A stretch of 64,000 nt of DNA from Sphingomonas baiyangensis. GTDB lineage: Bacteria > Pseudomonadota > Alphaproteobacteria > Sphingomonadales > Sphingomonadaceae. The translations under genes were made by a program, and so were the position numbers. Every line of letters starts with the position of its first letter. Position 1 is the first letter of the stretch. The stretch is taken from assembly GCF_005144715.1 (NCBI RefSeq), contig NZ_SWKR01000002.1:2361668-2425667 (forward strand). The letters are read 5' to 3'. The notes below the pieces were generated by a model, which did not search any database, was not told where the DNA came from, and saw only the letters and a list, made by a program, of their open reading frames with translations. Of this stretch, positions 17,731 to 25,534 are shown piece after piece.

Positions 17731-18218
17731 ATGGAACCGTTTATCGGGCAGTGGTTGATATTCGCCGGCTTCTACGCACCGCGCGGATGGGCGTTCTGCA
17801 ACGGCCGGCTGATGCAGATACGTTAGTATACCGCGCTCTATTCGATCATCGGCGCGGCCTATGGCGGCGATGGCACCAACACCTTCGCGCTGCCCGATCT
17901 GCGCGGGCGCTTTCCGGTGCATCCGGGCACCAGCACGGGGCTGTCGCCGATCGCGCCGGCGAGCATCGGCGGCAACGAAACGCATACGCTGACGACGAAT
18001 CAGATGCCGGCGCATTCGCACAGCATGCATGGCGAGCTCGCAGCGGCGGACAAGCAGACGCCGCAGGGCAACAAAATTACGCGGCTGCCGTTCCCGGCGA
18101 GAGTCGGACGATGGCAACTTCTTCGATCGGAGCGACCGGCGGCAGACAGACTTCAGACAAGCGCAATCCCTAACCGAAGATCGCATTCATCATCGCGCCA
18201 ACAGACATCCAACCACGA
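17731..18218 (+). pseudogene. decayed phage tail-collar (MdpB-like) protein gene
   Basis: The start MEPFIGQWLIFAGFYAPRGW and FCNGRLMQIR is the canonical tail-collar N-terminus. It is cut by an amber codon at 17824-17826, where the family usually has Gln. The same frame continues with ALYSIIGAAYGGDGTNTFAL, PDLRGRFPVHPG and IGGNETHTLTTNQMPAHSH. Around 18100 the match shifts frame to SIGATGGRQ and, after another stop, IAFIIAPTDIQPR, which mirrors the family's SIGxTGGGQ...FIIAxxGIFPSR ending. At least two disabling changes mean it is not functional. Intact relatives are small collar proteins found in phage tails and as stand-alone bacterial genes. Confidence 0.8.
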
Positions 18219-18298
18219 CTGTTCAAACTCGACGCCCTACCCAGCACGAGCCGAGACAACGTTCGAGATTTACAGCAGGCTCAAGGAGCCGCGCATAA

Positions 18299-18451
18299 TT
18301 AGCTGGCGTAGGTTGAGTTCGAGCTTTCCGGGCCTGGTGCAACGCCCGACGCCGTTTCGTCGATATCGAGTGCGGTCAGCACGGGCGACTGATAGGCGGG
18401 CTTGGTCGCAAATTCGCTGCTTGCCGCGCCGGTGTCGTCGTTGTGCGTCAC
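18299..18451 (-). CDS. lasso peptide precursor (A protein)
   Basis: 50 residues from a GTG at 18451, chosen because AAAAGGAT precedes it by 6-7 nt; an ATG at 18469 is in frame but lacks a site. The leader (1-34) carries the lasso recognition pattern Y-Q-S-P-V-L-x2-L and has Thr at the penultimate position (DIDETA). The predicted core is SGVAPGPESSNSTYAS. Ser1 and Glu8 fit an eight-residue macrolactam ring, leaving an eight-residue tail ending in Ser16, the position phosphorylated in kinase-modified lasso peptides such as paeninodin. It lies 132 nt after the synthetase gene, last in the operon. Leader features and neighbours make the call strong; the exact core boundary is inferred from the Thr(-2) rule. 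Confidence 0.85.
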   Translation of the reverse strand: MTHNDDTGAASSEFATKPAYQSPVLTALDIDETASGVAPGPESSNSTYAS

Positions 18452-18518
18452 AAATCGATCCTTTTCCATTCGCGCGCGATCAATAGCAACGCGCGGCAAG
18501 CGTTTCCGTTCTCCCAAT

Positions 18519-18547
18519 GCTGTATCCGAAACGATCGCCGGTATCAA
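18519..18547 (-). promoter_or_regulatory. possible promoter of the lasso precursor gene
   Basis: On the minus strand TTGATA (18547-18542) is followed after 17 nt by TACAGC (18524-18519). The -35 is close to consensus and the -10 is weak. It lies in the 132-nt gap between the synthetase stop and the precursor GTG and would give a leader of about 60 nt. Extra precursor transcript from its own promoter would fit a peptide needed in excess over its enzymes. Confidence 0.3.
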
Positions 18548-18583
18548 ACCGGAAGTGACAGCGCGCTAAAGAGCGTCGCGTTG

Positions 18584-20449
18584 TTACGAATCGTCGCCGG
18601 ACAACCAGAGATCGAGCATATGGAGCCCGCGCAGGTTGTGACGTTCGGCAGCGCTTGCTTTCCACAGGGCGGCATCGACGATCGCACGCTGCAATTGCTG
18701 TTGCTGCCTCGCCAGCGTATCCTCGTCAATCAGTTCAAGCAGCGCGGGCGCAAGATGGCCTGGATCGACAGTTGTCTGGCGTCGGTCGCGACTCAGGTGA
18801 GGGAAGCCGCCCAGATTTTTGTCCGGCTTCCACAAGATCGCATCCGGAATTGTGCCTTCGCACGCACGGCGATGCAGAAAGCGGCCCCACTGGCGGTGCC
18901 GCTTGTCGATCGAGGGCGTCGCCAAGAAGCGTTCGATCAGCGCGCGATCAAGCATCGGCCAGCGATAGTCGACGCCATAGCTCGCCGCCATCAGCGTGCA
19001 GCCTTCGAGCCGCCCCGTCATCAGCGTTGCAAAGGCGGGTTTGGTGAGCAGATGCTCGCCAAGCGTGCGGGCGCCACGAAACGCATCGGCCTTGGCGGCG
19101 ACAAACCCTCGCAGCCCGTATTCCTCGATCACCTCGCGCCGTAACAGGCTGTCGGCAAAACGCGCGGTGGCGCCTTGCAGCTTGCCGTCCACGCTGCCCC
19201 GTACACTTCCCACCACCTGATTCGCCGCACGCGCGATGCGCATGGGCAGATTGCCCGGCAACACATCGACCAGATTGCGCCATTGGCGCCTATACACAAG
19301 CTCGCGCGGCACGAACTCTGCCTGCGCCGTCACGATCTCATCGCCGCCGAACCCCGACAGCAGCGTGCGGATGCCGGCGCTGCGGCAGCGCTCGAAGAAC
19401 GGCTGGTACAGGTTGACCAGGCTATGCTCGGGCGGATGGCCCAGGACGCGGATCGCGCGGGCATATTGCGCGTCGGAGGGTTGATAGTCGGGGCGCGTCA
19501 GCACGTAGTTGTCGCGCAGCCCGCAATGCATGGCGAGGTCGAGGATCGGGCTGGCCTCGCGCTCCATGTGGCACAGGCTGAAGCCGGCGAGATCGGCGCC
19601 GCCGCCCGGCAGCACGCGCGATGCGTGACCGATGATCGTCGCGCTGTCGAGCCCGCCCGAATTCTCGACGCCGATCGGATAGGCGCTGCGCAGTCGCGCC
19701 TCGACCGCGCGATGGAACGCGTCGCGATACGCATTGACATATGCGCGATCGCGTTTCGAGGCGGGCGGCGCGGTATCGGCGAAGGCGAAGAACCGGGTGG
19801 GTTCGGCCGCACCTTCGCGCCCGATCGTCAGGCGATGCGCGGGCGGCAGCTTGCGCACGTGGCGATAGGCCGACGTGGCCGGATCGGCCGATTCGCCGAT
19901 CAGATAGCGCGCCAGCCACTCGCGGGACGGCGCAGTATCGAAGCCGCGAAGGGCAGGGAAAGTGGCCGCAGTACCTGCGACGACGAGCAAGTCGTCCGAG
20001 CAGTGGACGAAGCACGGCTTCACCCCCAGCGCATCGCGGGCGCAGAACAGCGTATGGCGCGCGGGATCGTAAATGGCGAAGGCGAAATCGCCCTCGATCC
20101 GCTCGGCACAGGCATCGCCCCAATGGCGATGCGCGGCGAGAATCAGCTGCGCGTCGTCGATCGGCTCGCGCGAAGCGCGCGGCAACGTCGCCAGCAGCGC
20201 ATCGCGATTGTCGATGCGCCACGCGCCGATCAGCACGCGGCCGGTCGCGGCGCAGATCGCCGGCACGCCCTCGCGCTGCGATTCGATGGTGTTCCAGCGC
20301 TGCGTCTGGACCAGCAACGCGCCATCGCCATGCCATGCCGCTGCCCGATCGGCCACGCCATAGGGGTCGAGCGCGGCGATCAGCGTGTCGGCGTCGGCAA
20401 GACGCCGGGCATCGCCGCCGCGCCGCATTATCACGCAGGCAAAGGTCAT
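18584..20449 (-). CDS. lasso macrolactam synthetase, asparagine-synthetase-like (C protein)
   Basis: 621 residues from ATG 20449, which overlaps the B2 stop by 4 nt (ATGA). Residues 1-190 keep a class II glutamine-amidotransferase-like fold (RVLIGAWRIDNRDALLATL, EGDFAFAIYDPARHTLFCARDALGVKP) but the second residue is Thr, not the catalytic Cys of AsnB, as in lasso synthetases. The synthetase domain has the ATP-binding PP-loop SGGLDSA at 264-270 and the later LLSGFGGDEIV and VDYRWPMLDRALIERFLA segments. It is expected to adenylate Glu8 of the core and close the ring with the Ser1 amine. Genes for B2 and B1 lie directly upstream. Confidence 0.92.
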   Translation of the reverse strand: MTFACVIMRRGGDARRLADADTLIAALDPYGVADRAAAWHGDGALLVQTQRWNTIESQREGVPAICAATGRVLIGAWRIDNRDALLATLPRASREPIDDAQLILAAHRHWGDACAERIEGDFAFAIYDPARHTLFCARDALGVKPCFVHCSDDLLVVAGTAATFPALRGFDTAPSREWLARYLIGESADPATSAYRHVRKLPPAHRLTIGREGAAEPTRFFAFADTAPPASKRDRAYVNAYRDAFHRAVEARLRSAYPIGVENSGGLDSATIIGHASRVLPGGGADLAGFSLCHMEREASPILDLAMHCGLRDNYVLTRPDYQPSDAQYARAIRVLGHPPEHSLVNLYQPFFERCRSAGIRTLLSGFGGDEIVTAQAEFVPRELVYRRQWRNLVDVLPGNLPMRIARAANQVVGSVRGSVDGKLQGATARFADSLLRREVIEEYGLRGFVAAKADAFRGARTLGEHLLTKPAFATLMTGRLEGCTLMAASYGVDYRWPMLDRALIERFLATPSIDKRHRQWGRFLHRRACEGTIPDAILWKPDKNLGGFPHLSRDRRQTTVDPGHLAPALLELIDEDTLARQQQQLQRAIVDAALWKASAAERHNLRGLHMLDLWLSGDDS

Positions 20450-20940
20450 CGCGTGCGCGGCGTATGCGTGAAGCGAGCGACCCTGGTATAGCGGTCGAGC
20501 GCGCCGGCGCCGGTGACGATCGTCGTGCCCGACACCACCCAGCAATGCGCCTCCATCGCGCCGCCACCGTCGCGTGCGACGCCGAGATAGGCAGTGAAGC
20601 CGATGCCGCGCGCGCGCAGCAGCGTGGCGGCGACGAGGCCCTGTGGCAGGCATACCGATTCCCAGGGGGTACTGCGCGCCGCGCGGCGGACCGCGTGTTT
20701 TACCGCAAGCATCCGCGCCTCATCGCCGGCCGAAACCGGCGGCCCAACGCGCGAATCATCGCCTTGCGACAGGTTCTCGTGGTGGCCGAGCAACGGCGCA
20801 TAGATGCGAAACGGGAGGATCAGGATCGCCAGCCGCGTCAGCGCGAGCAGCACGAAGGCGAACGCGACGAGCAGCCTGAGTTCGGCCGGCGATGCGGCGA
20901 ACGATCGCCATTTGCGCACCAGCAGCATCGCCCGGCGCAT
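20446..20940 (-). CDS. lasso leader peptidase, transglutaminase fold (B2 protein)
   Basis: 164 residues. A hydrophobic N-terminal helix (LRLLVAFAFVLLALTRLAILIL) is followed by a transglutaminase-like cysteine protease domain. The likely triad is Cys97 in SVCLPQGLVAATLLRARGI, His132 in EAHCWVV and Asp149 in GALDRYTRVA. This is the normal length and motif set of proteobacterial lasso B2 proteins, which cut the leader after B1 presents it. Its stop overlaps the synthetase start, and B1 ends 1 nt upstream, so B1-B2-C are translationally coupled. Confidence 0.93.
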   Translation of the reverse strand: MRRAMLLVRKWRSFAASPAELRLLVAFAFVLLALTRLAILILPFRIYAPLLGHHENLSQGDDSRVGPPVSAGDEARMLAVKHAVRRAARSTPWESVCLPQGLVAATLLRARGIGFTAYLGVARDGGGAMEAHCWVVSGTTIVTGAGALDRYTRVARFTHTPRTR

Positions 20941-20941
20941 A

Positions 20942-21241
20942 TCAGCCTACGACCTGCACCAGGCCCTTGTCGTGCAGCGCCTGGACGAACGCCAGCACGT
21001 CACGTTCGACATCGTCAGTCTCGGATACCGCGAACGCCGCATGCACGCCGTCGATCAACGCGCCGACGCGCTGGTCGTGTCCGAGCTGCGCCCACACATG
21101 CGGGCCGACGCCCGACAGGCCGAAATAATGGCCGCTCTCGATGTCGAGCATCACCGTTTCGCCATCCATGTCGGAAGCGACCAAATCGGCCTTGCGCCGT
21201 AATATCGTGTCGGCTCCAATCACAGCCCGATTTCCTTGCAT
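20942..21241 (-). CDS. PqqD-family lasso leader-binding protein (B1, RRE)
   Basis: 99 residues from ATG 21241; a GTG at 21223 has a better site (AAGGA, 9 nt spacing) and may be the true start. The PqqD/RRE fold is shown by ADTILRRKADLVASDMDGETVMLD, IESGHYFGLSGVGPHVWAQL and a helical C-terminus ERDVLAFVQALHDKGLVQVV. It would bind the precursor leader through the YxxP...L signature and deliver it to B2 and the synthetase. It lies 5 nt after the sulfotransferase gene. Confidence 0.92.
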   Translation of the reverse strand: MQGNRAVIGADTILRRKADLVASDMDGETVMLDIESGHYFGLSGVGPHVWAQLGHDQRVGALIDGVHAAFAVSETDDVERDVLAFVQALHDKGLVQVVG

Positions 21242-21246
21242 TCGCG

Positions 21247-22113
21247 TCAAGCGATGGGCGTTCCCGCCGCGTCGCAATAGTTGAAGCGCTGCATCACTGT
21301 GCCATGCGCCTCGACGATGCGATCGATCTGTGCACCGCTCAACGTGGTTTGCCAATCGCCGATCTTGCCCTTGCGGAAGAAGCGCGCACTGCGCTGCGCA
21401 CGCTCGCGAAAGGTTTCGCGGTCCTCCTGCGCCTTGAGCTTGTCGAACGACGAATGGGCCAGCGCGCGCGCGATCGCTGCCGGCGTGGCATCGCGGCGCA
21501 GAAAGGTCGCGGCGGCGGCGAAGGCCGGCGCGCCGACACGCTGCATGTCCTCGTAGCGCAGGACGTGCACCGCGATATCGGGATTGTCGACCCAGCTCGT
21601 CACATGGCCCGACCAGCTCAGCAGCCGTTGCTCGACCTGAGGTTTGAGCTGCCCGCCCTTGCCGGCCGCGATGCAGTAATCGGGATCGGCCAACGCTGCG
21701 ATCGCCTCGTCGAGCGTGATGCTGGCATGATGCGCATAAGAAATCGCGACATCGAGCGGGTTGCGCACCAGATACAGCGCGCCCGCCGTCGCCGCCGCGC
21801 TGATGATCCACTCGCCGTTCGCCACGCGCGTGCACGCATCGTGGATCTTGCGGCAGACGAAGCCTCGCGCATGGTCCGACGCAAAACGGTAGACCGCGGG
21901 CCGCACGCTCGCGATTTCATGCGACGCGAGATCGGCGGTGTCGAAGCCGATCAGGTCGTCGATCCAGCTGCGCGCCGCGGCCAGCGAGGTCGAACCCAGA
22001 TCGTTGATCGAGGCGGGGTCGGCGCCCTCGCCGTCAAGGTTGCGCAGGAACGCGCGAAACCAGGTGTTGCCCGACTTGGGATAGGATGCGAGCCAGAACA
22101 GCCGGCCGCTCAT
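21247..22113 (-). CDS. PAPS-dependent sulfotransferase in the lasso operon
   Basis: 288 residues. The PAPS 5'-phosphosulfate loop is YPKSGNTW at 11-18, and the 3'-phosphate site is LVRNPLDVAISY with Arg117 and Ser125. His91 in VCRKIHDA is in the place of the catalytic base. A C-terminal FRKGKIGDWQTTLS matches the RKGxxGDW motif of this superfamily. It overlaps the kinase gene by 4 nt and precedes B1, so it belongs to the lasso operon. Sulfotransferase-family genes occur in some kinase-containing lasso clusters. Sulfation of a Ser, Thr or Tyr in the core tail is inferred; action on the neighbouring polysaccharide is the alternative. Confidence 0.85.
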   Translation of the reverse strand: MSGRLFWLASYPKSGNTWFRAFLRNLDGEGADPASINDLGSTSLAAARSWIDDLIGFDTADLASHEIASVRPAVYRFASDHARGFVCRKIHDACTRVANGEWIISAAATAGALYLVRNPLDVAISYAHHASITLDEAIAALADPDYCIAAGKGGQLKPQVEQRLLSWSGHVTSWVDNPDIAVHVLRYEDMQRVGAPAFAAAATFLRRDATPAAIARALAHSSFDKLKAQEDRETFRERAQRSARFFRKGKIGDWQTTLSGAQIDRIVEAHGTVMQRFNYCDAAGTPIA

Positions 22114-23042
22114 GCCGGCGCGGTCCGCCGGGCAAAATCCTCGCTCAGCGTATCGATCAGCTCATCGATCGCGAACCCGTCGCGCGGGCGGTGCAGTTCG
22201 ATCATCGGCACATGCGCGGCGAGCGCAGTGCACTGGCGCATGTGATCGGCAGCACGCCCCATGCCCTTGATGAAGCGGAAGCGGTAGCTGTTGGCGCGCA
22301 GCGCCTGGAACTTGGCGGTGCCGGCAAGCGCGCGTACCTCGAACGCCTTGCGGTTCCACGGCGACAATAGATAGATCGCGCGGACAGGCAGCGGCTCGGC
22401 CTGGAACGCGCCGCCCATCGCCAGATCATATTTGTCGAGGTCGGGGCGGATGCGGCGCAGCGGCGCGGTATCGATCGCCAGACGATCGGCGCTATCCCGC
22501 CACAATTTCATTCGCGCCATACCCGGAACCGCACGCAGGCGGTCATCGATGGGGCACACGTCGTCGGCGATCACGCGATGCCCGCGCTGCATCATCCGCG
22601 CCGCTAGCGTCGATTTGCCCGCTCCCGACGGGCCGACGCACAGCGCACAGCCATCGCCCATCGCAAAGGCGTTGCCGTGCAGCACGAGCTGCCCGCGCTG
22701 CTGGAGCAGCGTGCCGATACAGGTGCCGAGCAGAAACACGCGGAGGCTGTCGTCATCGATACCCGGCTCGCGCGCGTAGGTGATGCGCCGGCCATCGCGC
22801 ACCAGATAGCGCGCGACGCCGGGCACGTGCAGCCACAGCATATCGCGCGCCGCGTGGCTGAACGGGCCGATCTGCGGCCCGATCCCGGCGCCGTTGGCGG
22901 GAACCGCTCCCTGCTCCACCACGACGGTGGCGGCATCGTCGTCTACACCTTCCGTATCGAGCTCGGCGCCGAGTTCGGGAAGCGGAAGATCGCTGACGAA
23001 CCGCAATCCGTAGAGCGAATAGATGTGTCGGGCAGCGCGCAT
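22110..23042 (-). CDS. HPr-kinase-like lasso peptide kinase
   Basis: 310 residues, first gene of the lasso operon. The N-terminal 100 residues are family-specific (HIYSLYGLRFVSDLPLPEL, DMLWLHVPGVARYLVRDG). The HPr-kinase-type ATPase follows with LHGNAFA, the P-loop GPSGAGKST at 137-145 and the acidic pair in VIADDVCPI (Asp160, Asp161). Proteins of this type phosphorylate the C-terminal Ser of lasso precursors in paeninodin-like systems, and the precursor here does end in Ser. HprK-related proteins also occur in sphingomonads without a known substrate, so the target is inferred from context. Confidence 0.85.
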   Translation of the reverse strand: MRAARHIYSLYGLRFVSDLPLPELGAELDTEGVDDDAATVVVEQGAVPANGAGIGPQIGPFSHAARDMLWLHVPGVARYLVRDGRRITYAREPGIDDDSLRVFLLGTCIGTLLQQRGQLVLHGNAFAMGDGCALCVGPSGAGKSTLAARMMQRGHRVIADDVCPIDDRLRAVPGMARMKLWRDSADRLAIDTAPLRRIRPDLDKYDLAMGGAFQAEPLPVRAIYLLSPWNRKAFEVRALAGTAKFQALRANSYRFRFIKGMGRAADHMRQCTALAAHVPMIELHRPRDGFAIDELIDTLSEDFARRTAPA

Positions 23043-23215
23043 CCGCCGGCTCTAGCTGCAATTCGCCGAGTGGCAAACGTACCGCGCACGCGGTGCCGCA
23101 GCCTATGGATCCGCCGACGACCATTGCGAGCGTCACCTTTGCACCCTAGTGATCCGGGCGCTGCCACGCCGCCTCGTGCGACCGCCGGCGCATGGCGGAT
23201 CGGAGCGGCAATGCG

Positions 23216-24172
23216 ATGACGGGCAAATCGGACCTGCCGCTCGTCTCGGTCATCGTCCCGTGCTTCAACCACGCCGCCAGCGTGCGCGGTGCGGTCGAAT
23301 CGGCGCTGGCATCGACGCACGGCGCGATCGAAGTGATCGTGCTCGACGACGGATCCGACGATGATCCGCGCGAAGCGCTGGACGATCTGCTCACCGATGA
23401 GCGCGTGCGCCTGTTGCGGCGCCCGCACGCCGGTTCGAACATGGCGCGCCGCGAGGCGATCGCGCAATCGAGCGGTGCCTTTGTCGCCTTTCTCGATGCC
23501 GACGACCGGATGACGCCCGATCGCATCGCCGCGCAGCTCGCGCTCGCGCAGGCGCACGGGCCCCGTGTGCTGGTGTTCTGCGGATCGCGGCTGTTCCATC
23601 GTGGCCGGTCGCGCATGACGAAAGCCGTGCCGAGGGCAGCGAACGCACCCGACATGACCGATGCCTTCATACGCGGCATGTTTCGTCCCAATTCGGCGAC
23701 GCTGCTCGTCGCGCGCGACCTGTACGACGAGCTCGGCGGCTTCGACCCCAGCTACCGACATCTCGAAACGCATCTCCAGCTTCGCGCGGTCGCCGCCGGC
23801 GCGCGCGTGTTCGCGCCGCCAAGCATCCAGTACGAGGTGCATCGCGACGGGCACAGCCTGTCGACGCAATCGCACGGCGAGGACATGGAGCGCTTCATCG
23901 CCGAGGTCGATCGGCTCCGCCGGTCGCCGGGCGCGTCGCCGCGCCTGCGGCGCTATTGCCGAACGCGCCAGCGGATCAACGCGCTCTACCTGCTGGGGTG
24001 CAGCCCGACCGATCGCCGCCGCGTGCTGGTCGCGCTGCGGGCGTCGGCGACAACGCCCCCGAGCCGCGCCGTGCTGGCGATACTGTCAGCGATCGAGCCG
24101 CTGCTCGGCACGCGGCGGCCGCTGGCGCTGATCGCGTGGCTGCGTCGCCTGGCGCGACTGCTGCCGCATTGA
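23216..24172 (+). CDS. glycosyltransferase family 2 protein
   Basis: 318 residues from ATG 23216, which follows GGAGCGG; an ATG at 23192 is possible. GT-A fold: SVIVPCFNHAASVRGAVESAL, EVIVLDDGSDD, the donor-binding FVAFLDADDRMTP and later RPNSATLLVARDLYDELGGFDPSYRHLETHLQLRAV. It diverges from the lasso kinase gene and precedes a nucleotidyltransferase-fold gene on the same strand. It may serve the exopolysaccharide locus to the right; a link to the lasso peptide cannot be excluded. Confidence 0.85.
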   Translation: MTGKSDLPLVSVIVPCFNHAASVRGAVESALASTHGAIEVIVLDDGSDDDPREALDDLLTDERVRLLRRPHAGSNMARREAIAQSSGAFVAFLDADDRMTPDRIAAQLALAQAHGPRVLVFCGSRLFHRGRSRMTKAVPRAANAPDMTDAFIRGMFRPNSATLLVARDLYDELGGFDPSYRHLETHLQLRAVAAGARVFAPPSIQYEVHRDGHSLSTQSHGEDMERFIAEVDRLRRSPGASPRLRRYCRTRQRINALYLLGCSPTDRRRVLVALRASATTPPSRAVLAILSAIEPLLGTRRPLALIAWLRRLARLLPH

Positions 24173-24230
24173 CAGTGCCGCCGCACGCCGGCTGGCACTG
24201 CTCCACATGATCGCGTACCCAGCGTGCGCA

Positions 24231-25457
24231 ATGACCGATGCCGCCGCGCCTATCGAGCAGTTGCTCATCGACCTCATGCGCGCGCCCGATTCGGTGGCGG
24301 GCGAGCGGCTGGCCGCGCTCGACGCCGCAAATCGCGACGCGCTGGTTGGGCTCGCCCGTCGCTCGCGATGCGCACCCTATCTGGCGCATGTGCTCGACAC
24401 GCGCGGCGATTTCGCGCTGCCCGACGGCCTGCACGCGCTGCGCGAGCGCGGCATGTTCCGGGCGCTCGCGATCGGGCGCGAATGCGCGCACATCCATGCG
24501 ATGCTCGCCGATGCAGGCATCGACCATGTGTTCCTGAAGGGCGTCGCGCTGGCATTTCGCGACTATGCGCAGCCGTGGATGCGCCCGATGCGCGACATCG
24601 ACATCCTGATCGAGCCCGGTCGGCTCGACGATGCCTATTCGCTTTTGCACCGTGCGGGGGGCGGGATCGAGCGGTTCGCGCACGTACCGCCCGAGATGCA
24701 GCGCGACGGCAAGCATCTGCCCCCAGTCCACTCGCCCGGGCGCGTCGTGCCAGTCGAGTTGCATTACCGGATGCTGTCGCCCAAGCTGGCGTTGCCTGCC
24801 GCAGCGCTTGCGCACCTCGAGGCCGCCGTCTGGCAGGGGCGCGAGCGGGTGCGGATCGGCGAGGCCGACGTCCCGGTGCCGCGCGACGAGATCCTGCTCG
24901 CGCATCTGCTGATCCACGGAATGCTCGATCACGAGCTCAACAACGGTCCGTTGTTCCTCGCCGATCTCGTCGCGTTGCTTCGCGCGCGGCCTCCGCATCG
25001 CGAGCGATGGGTCGCGCTGGTCGAACGCACCGGGTTGCAGCATATGGTGGCGCTCGCCGCGTCGATGCTGCCCGGCGACGCTCGCGAGGCGCTGGCAGTC
25101 GACGCGGCGAGCGTCACCGTGGTCGACGACGCGACGGTGCGCGCACTGATGTTCCAGCCCGAGCGCTATCGCGCGCAGGTGAAGGTCATGGCGTCGCTGG
25201 CCGACGACCGGATCGGCAGTCGGGTCGCGCTCGCCGCACGCAAGCTGTTCGTCAGCCGCGCGGCGCTGACGGGCCAGTGGCGGTTCGAAGGGCACGCGCC
25301 GGGAACCGAGCCGCGGAGCATGATCGGCTTCCGGCTGTGGTACATGGCGACCAAGCTGCGACAGTTCTTCCGCCGCCGCAGCCGCAGCGAGGATGCGACA
25401 TTGCAGAGCCTTCGCCGGTTTCGTGCGCAGCTATCGGCACCGCCGGGCGACGCGTGA
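24231..25457 (+). CDS. nucleotidyltransferase-fold family protein (NTP_transf_5-like)
   Basis: 408 residues from ATG 24231; an ATG at 24207 is in frame. The family motif is HVFLKGVALAFRDYAQPWMRPMRDIDILIEP, where the DID pair is the metal-binding site of the minimal nucleotidyltransferase fold, followed by PVELHYRML. The rest is helical. Proteins of this family recur near kinase-type lasso clusters and sphingomonad polysaccharide loci, and their substrates are not settled. It lies 58 nt downstream of the glycosyltransferase. Confidence 0.8.
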   Translation: MTDAAAPIEQLLIDLMRAPDSVAGERLAALDAANRDALVGLARRSRCAPYLAHVLDTRGDFALPDGLHALRERGMFRALAIGRECAHIHAMLADAGIDHVFLKGVALAFRDYAQPWMRPMRDIDILIEPGRLDDAYSLLHRAGGGIERFAHVPPEMQRDGKHLPPVHSPGRVVPVELHYRMLSPKLALPAAALAHLEAAVWQGRERVRIGEADVPVPRDEILLAHLLIHGMLDHELNNGPLFLADLVALLRARPPHRERWVALVERTGLQHMVALAASMLPGDAREALAVDAASVTVVDDATVRALMFQPERYRAQVKVMASLADDRIGSRVALAARKLFVSRAALTGQWRFEGHAPGTEPRSMIGFRLWYMATKLRQFFRRRSRSEDATLQSLRRFRAQLSAPPGDA

Positions 25458-25534
25458 GACAGGTGAAGCGATCGCGTCGACCGACGGCAGCGCGGATGGT
25501 TTCGCCCCGCGCGCCGATCGATTAACGCGGCGCG

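Noticed and set aside
17539..18186. 215-codon - strand frame opposite the tail-collar pseudogene
   Set aside because: No family pattern, poor composition, and the collar motifs on the + strand explain the region.
19741..22245. 834-codon + strand frame across the lasso operon
   Set aside because: It is antisense to the B1, B2, C and sulfotransferase genes, is full of Arg/Pro runs and has no domain. High GC makes such long opposite frames common here.
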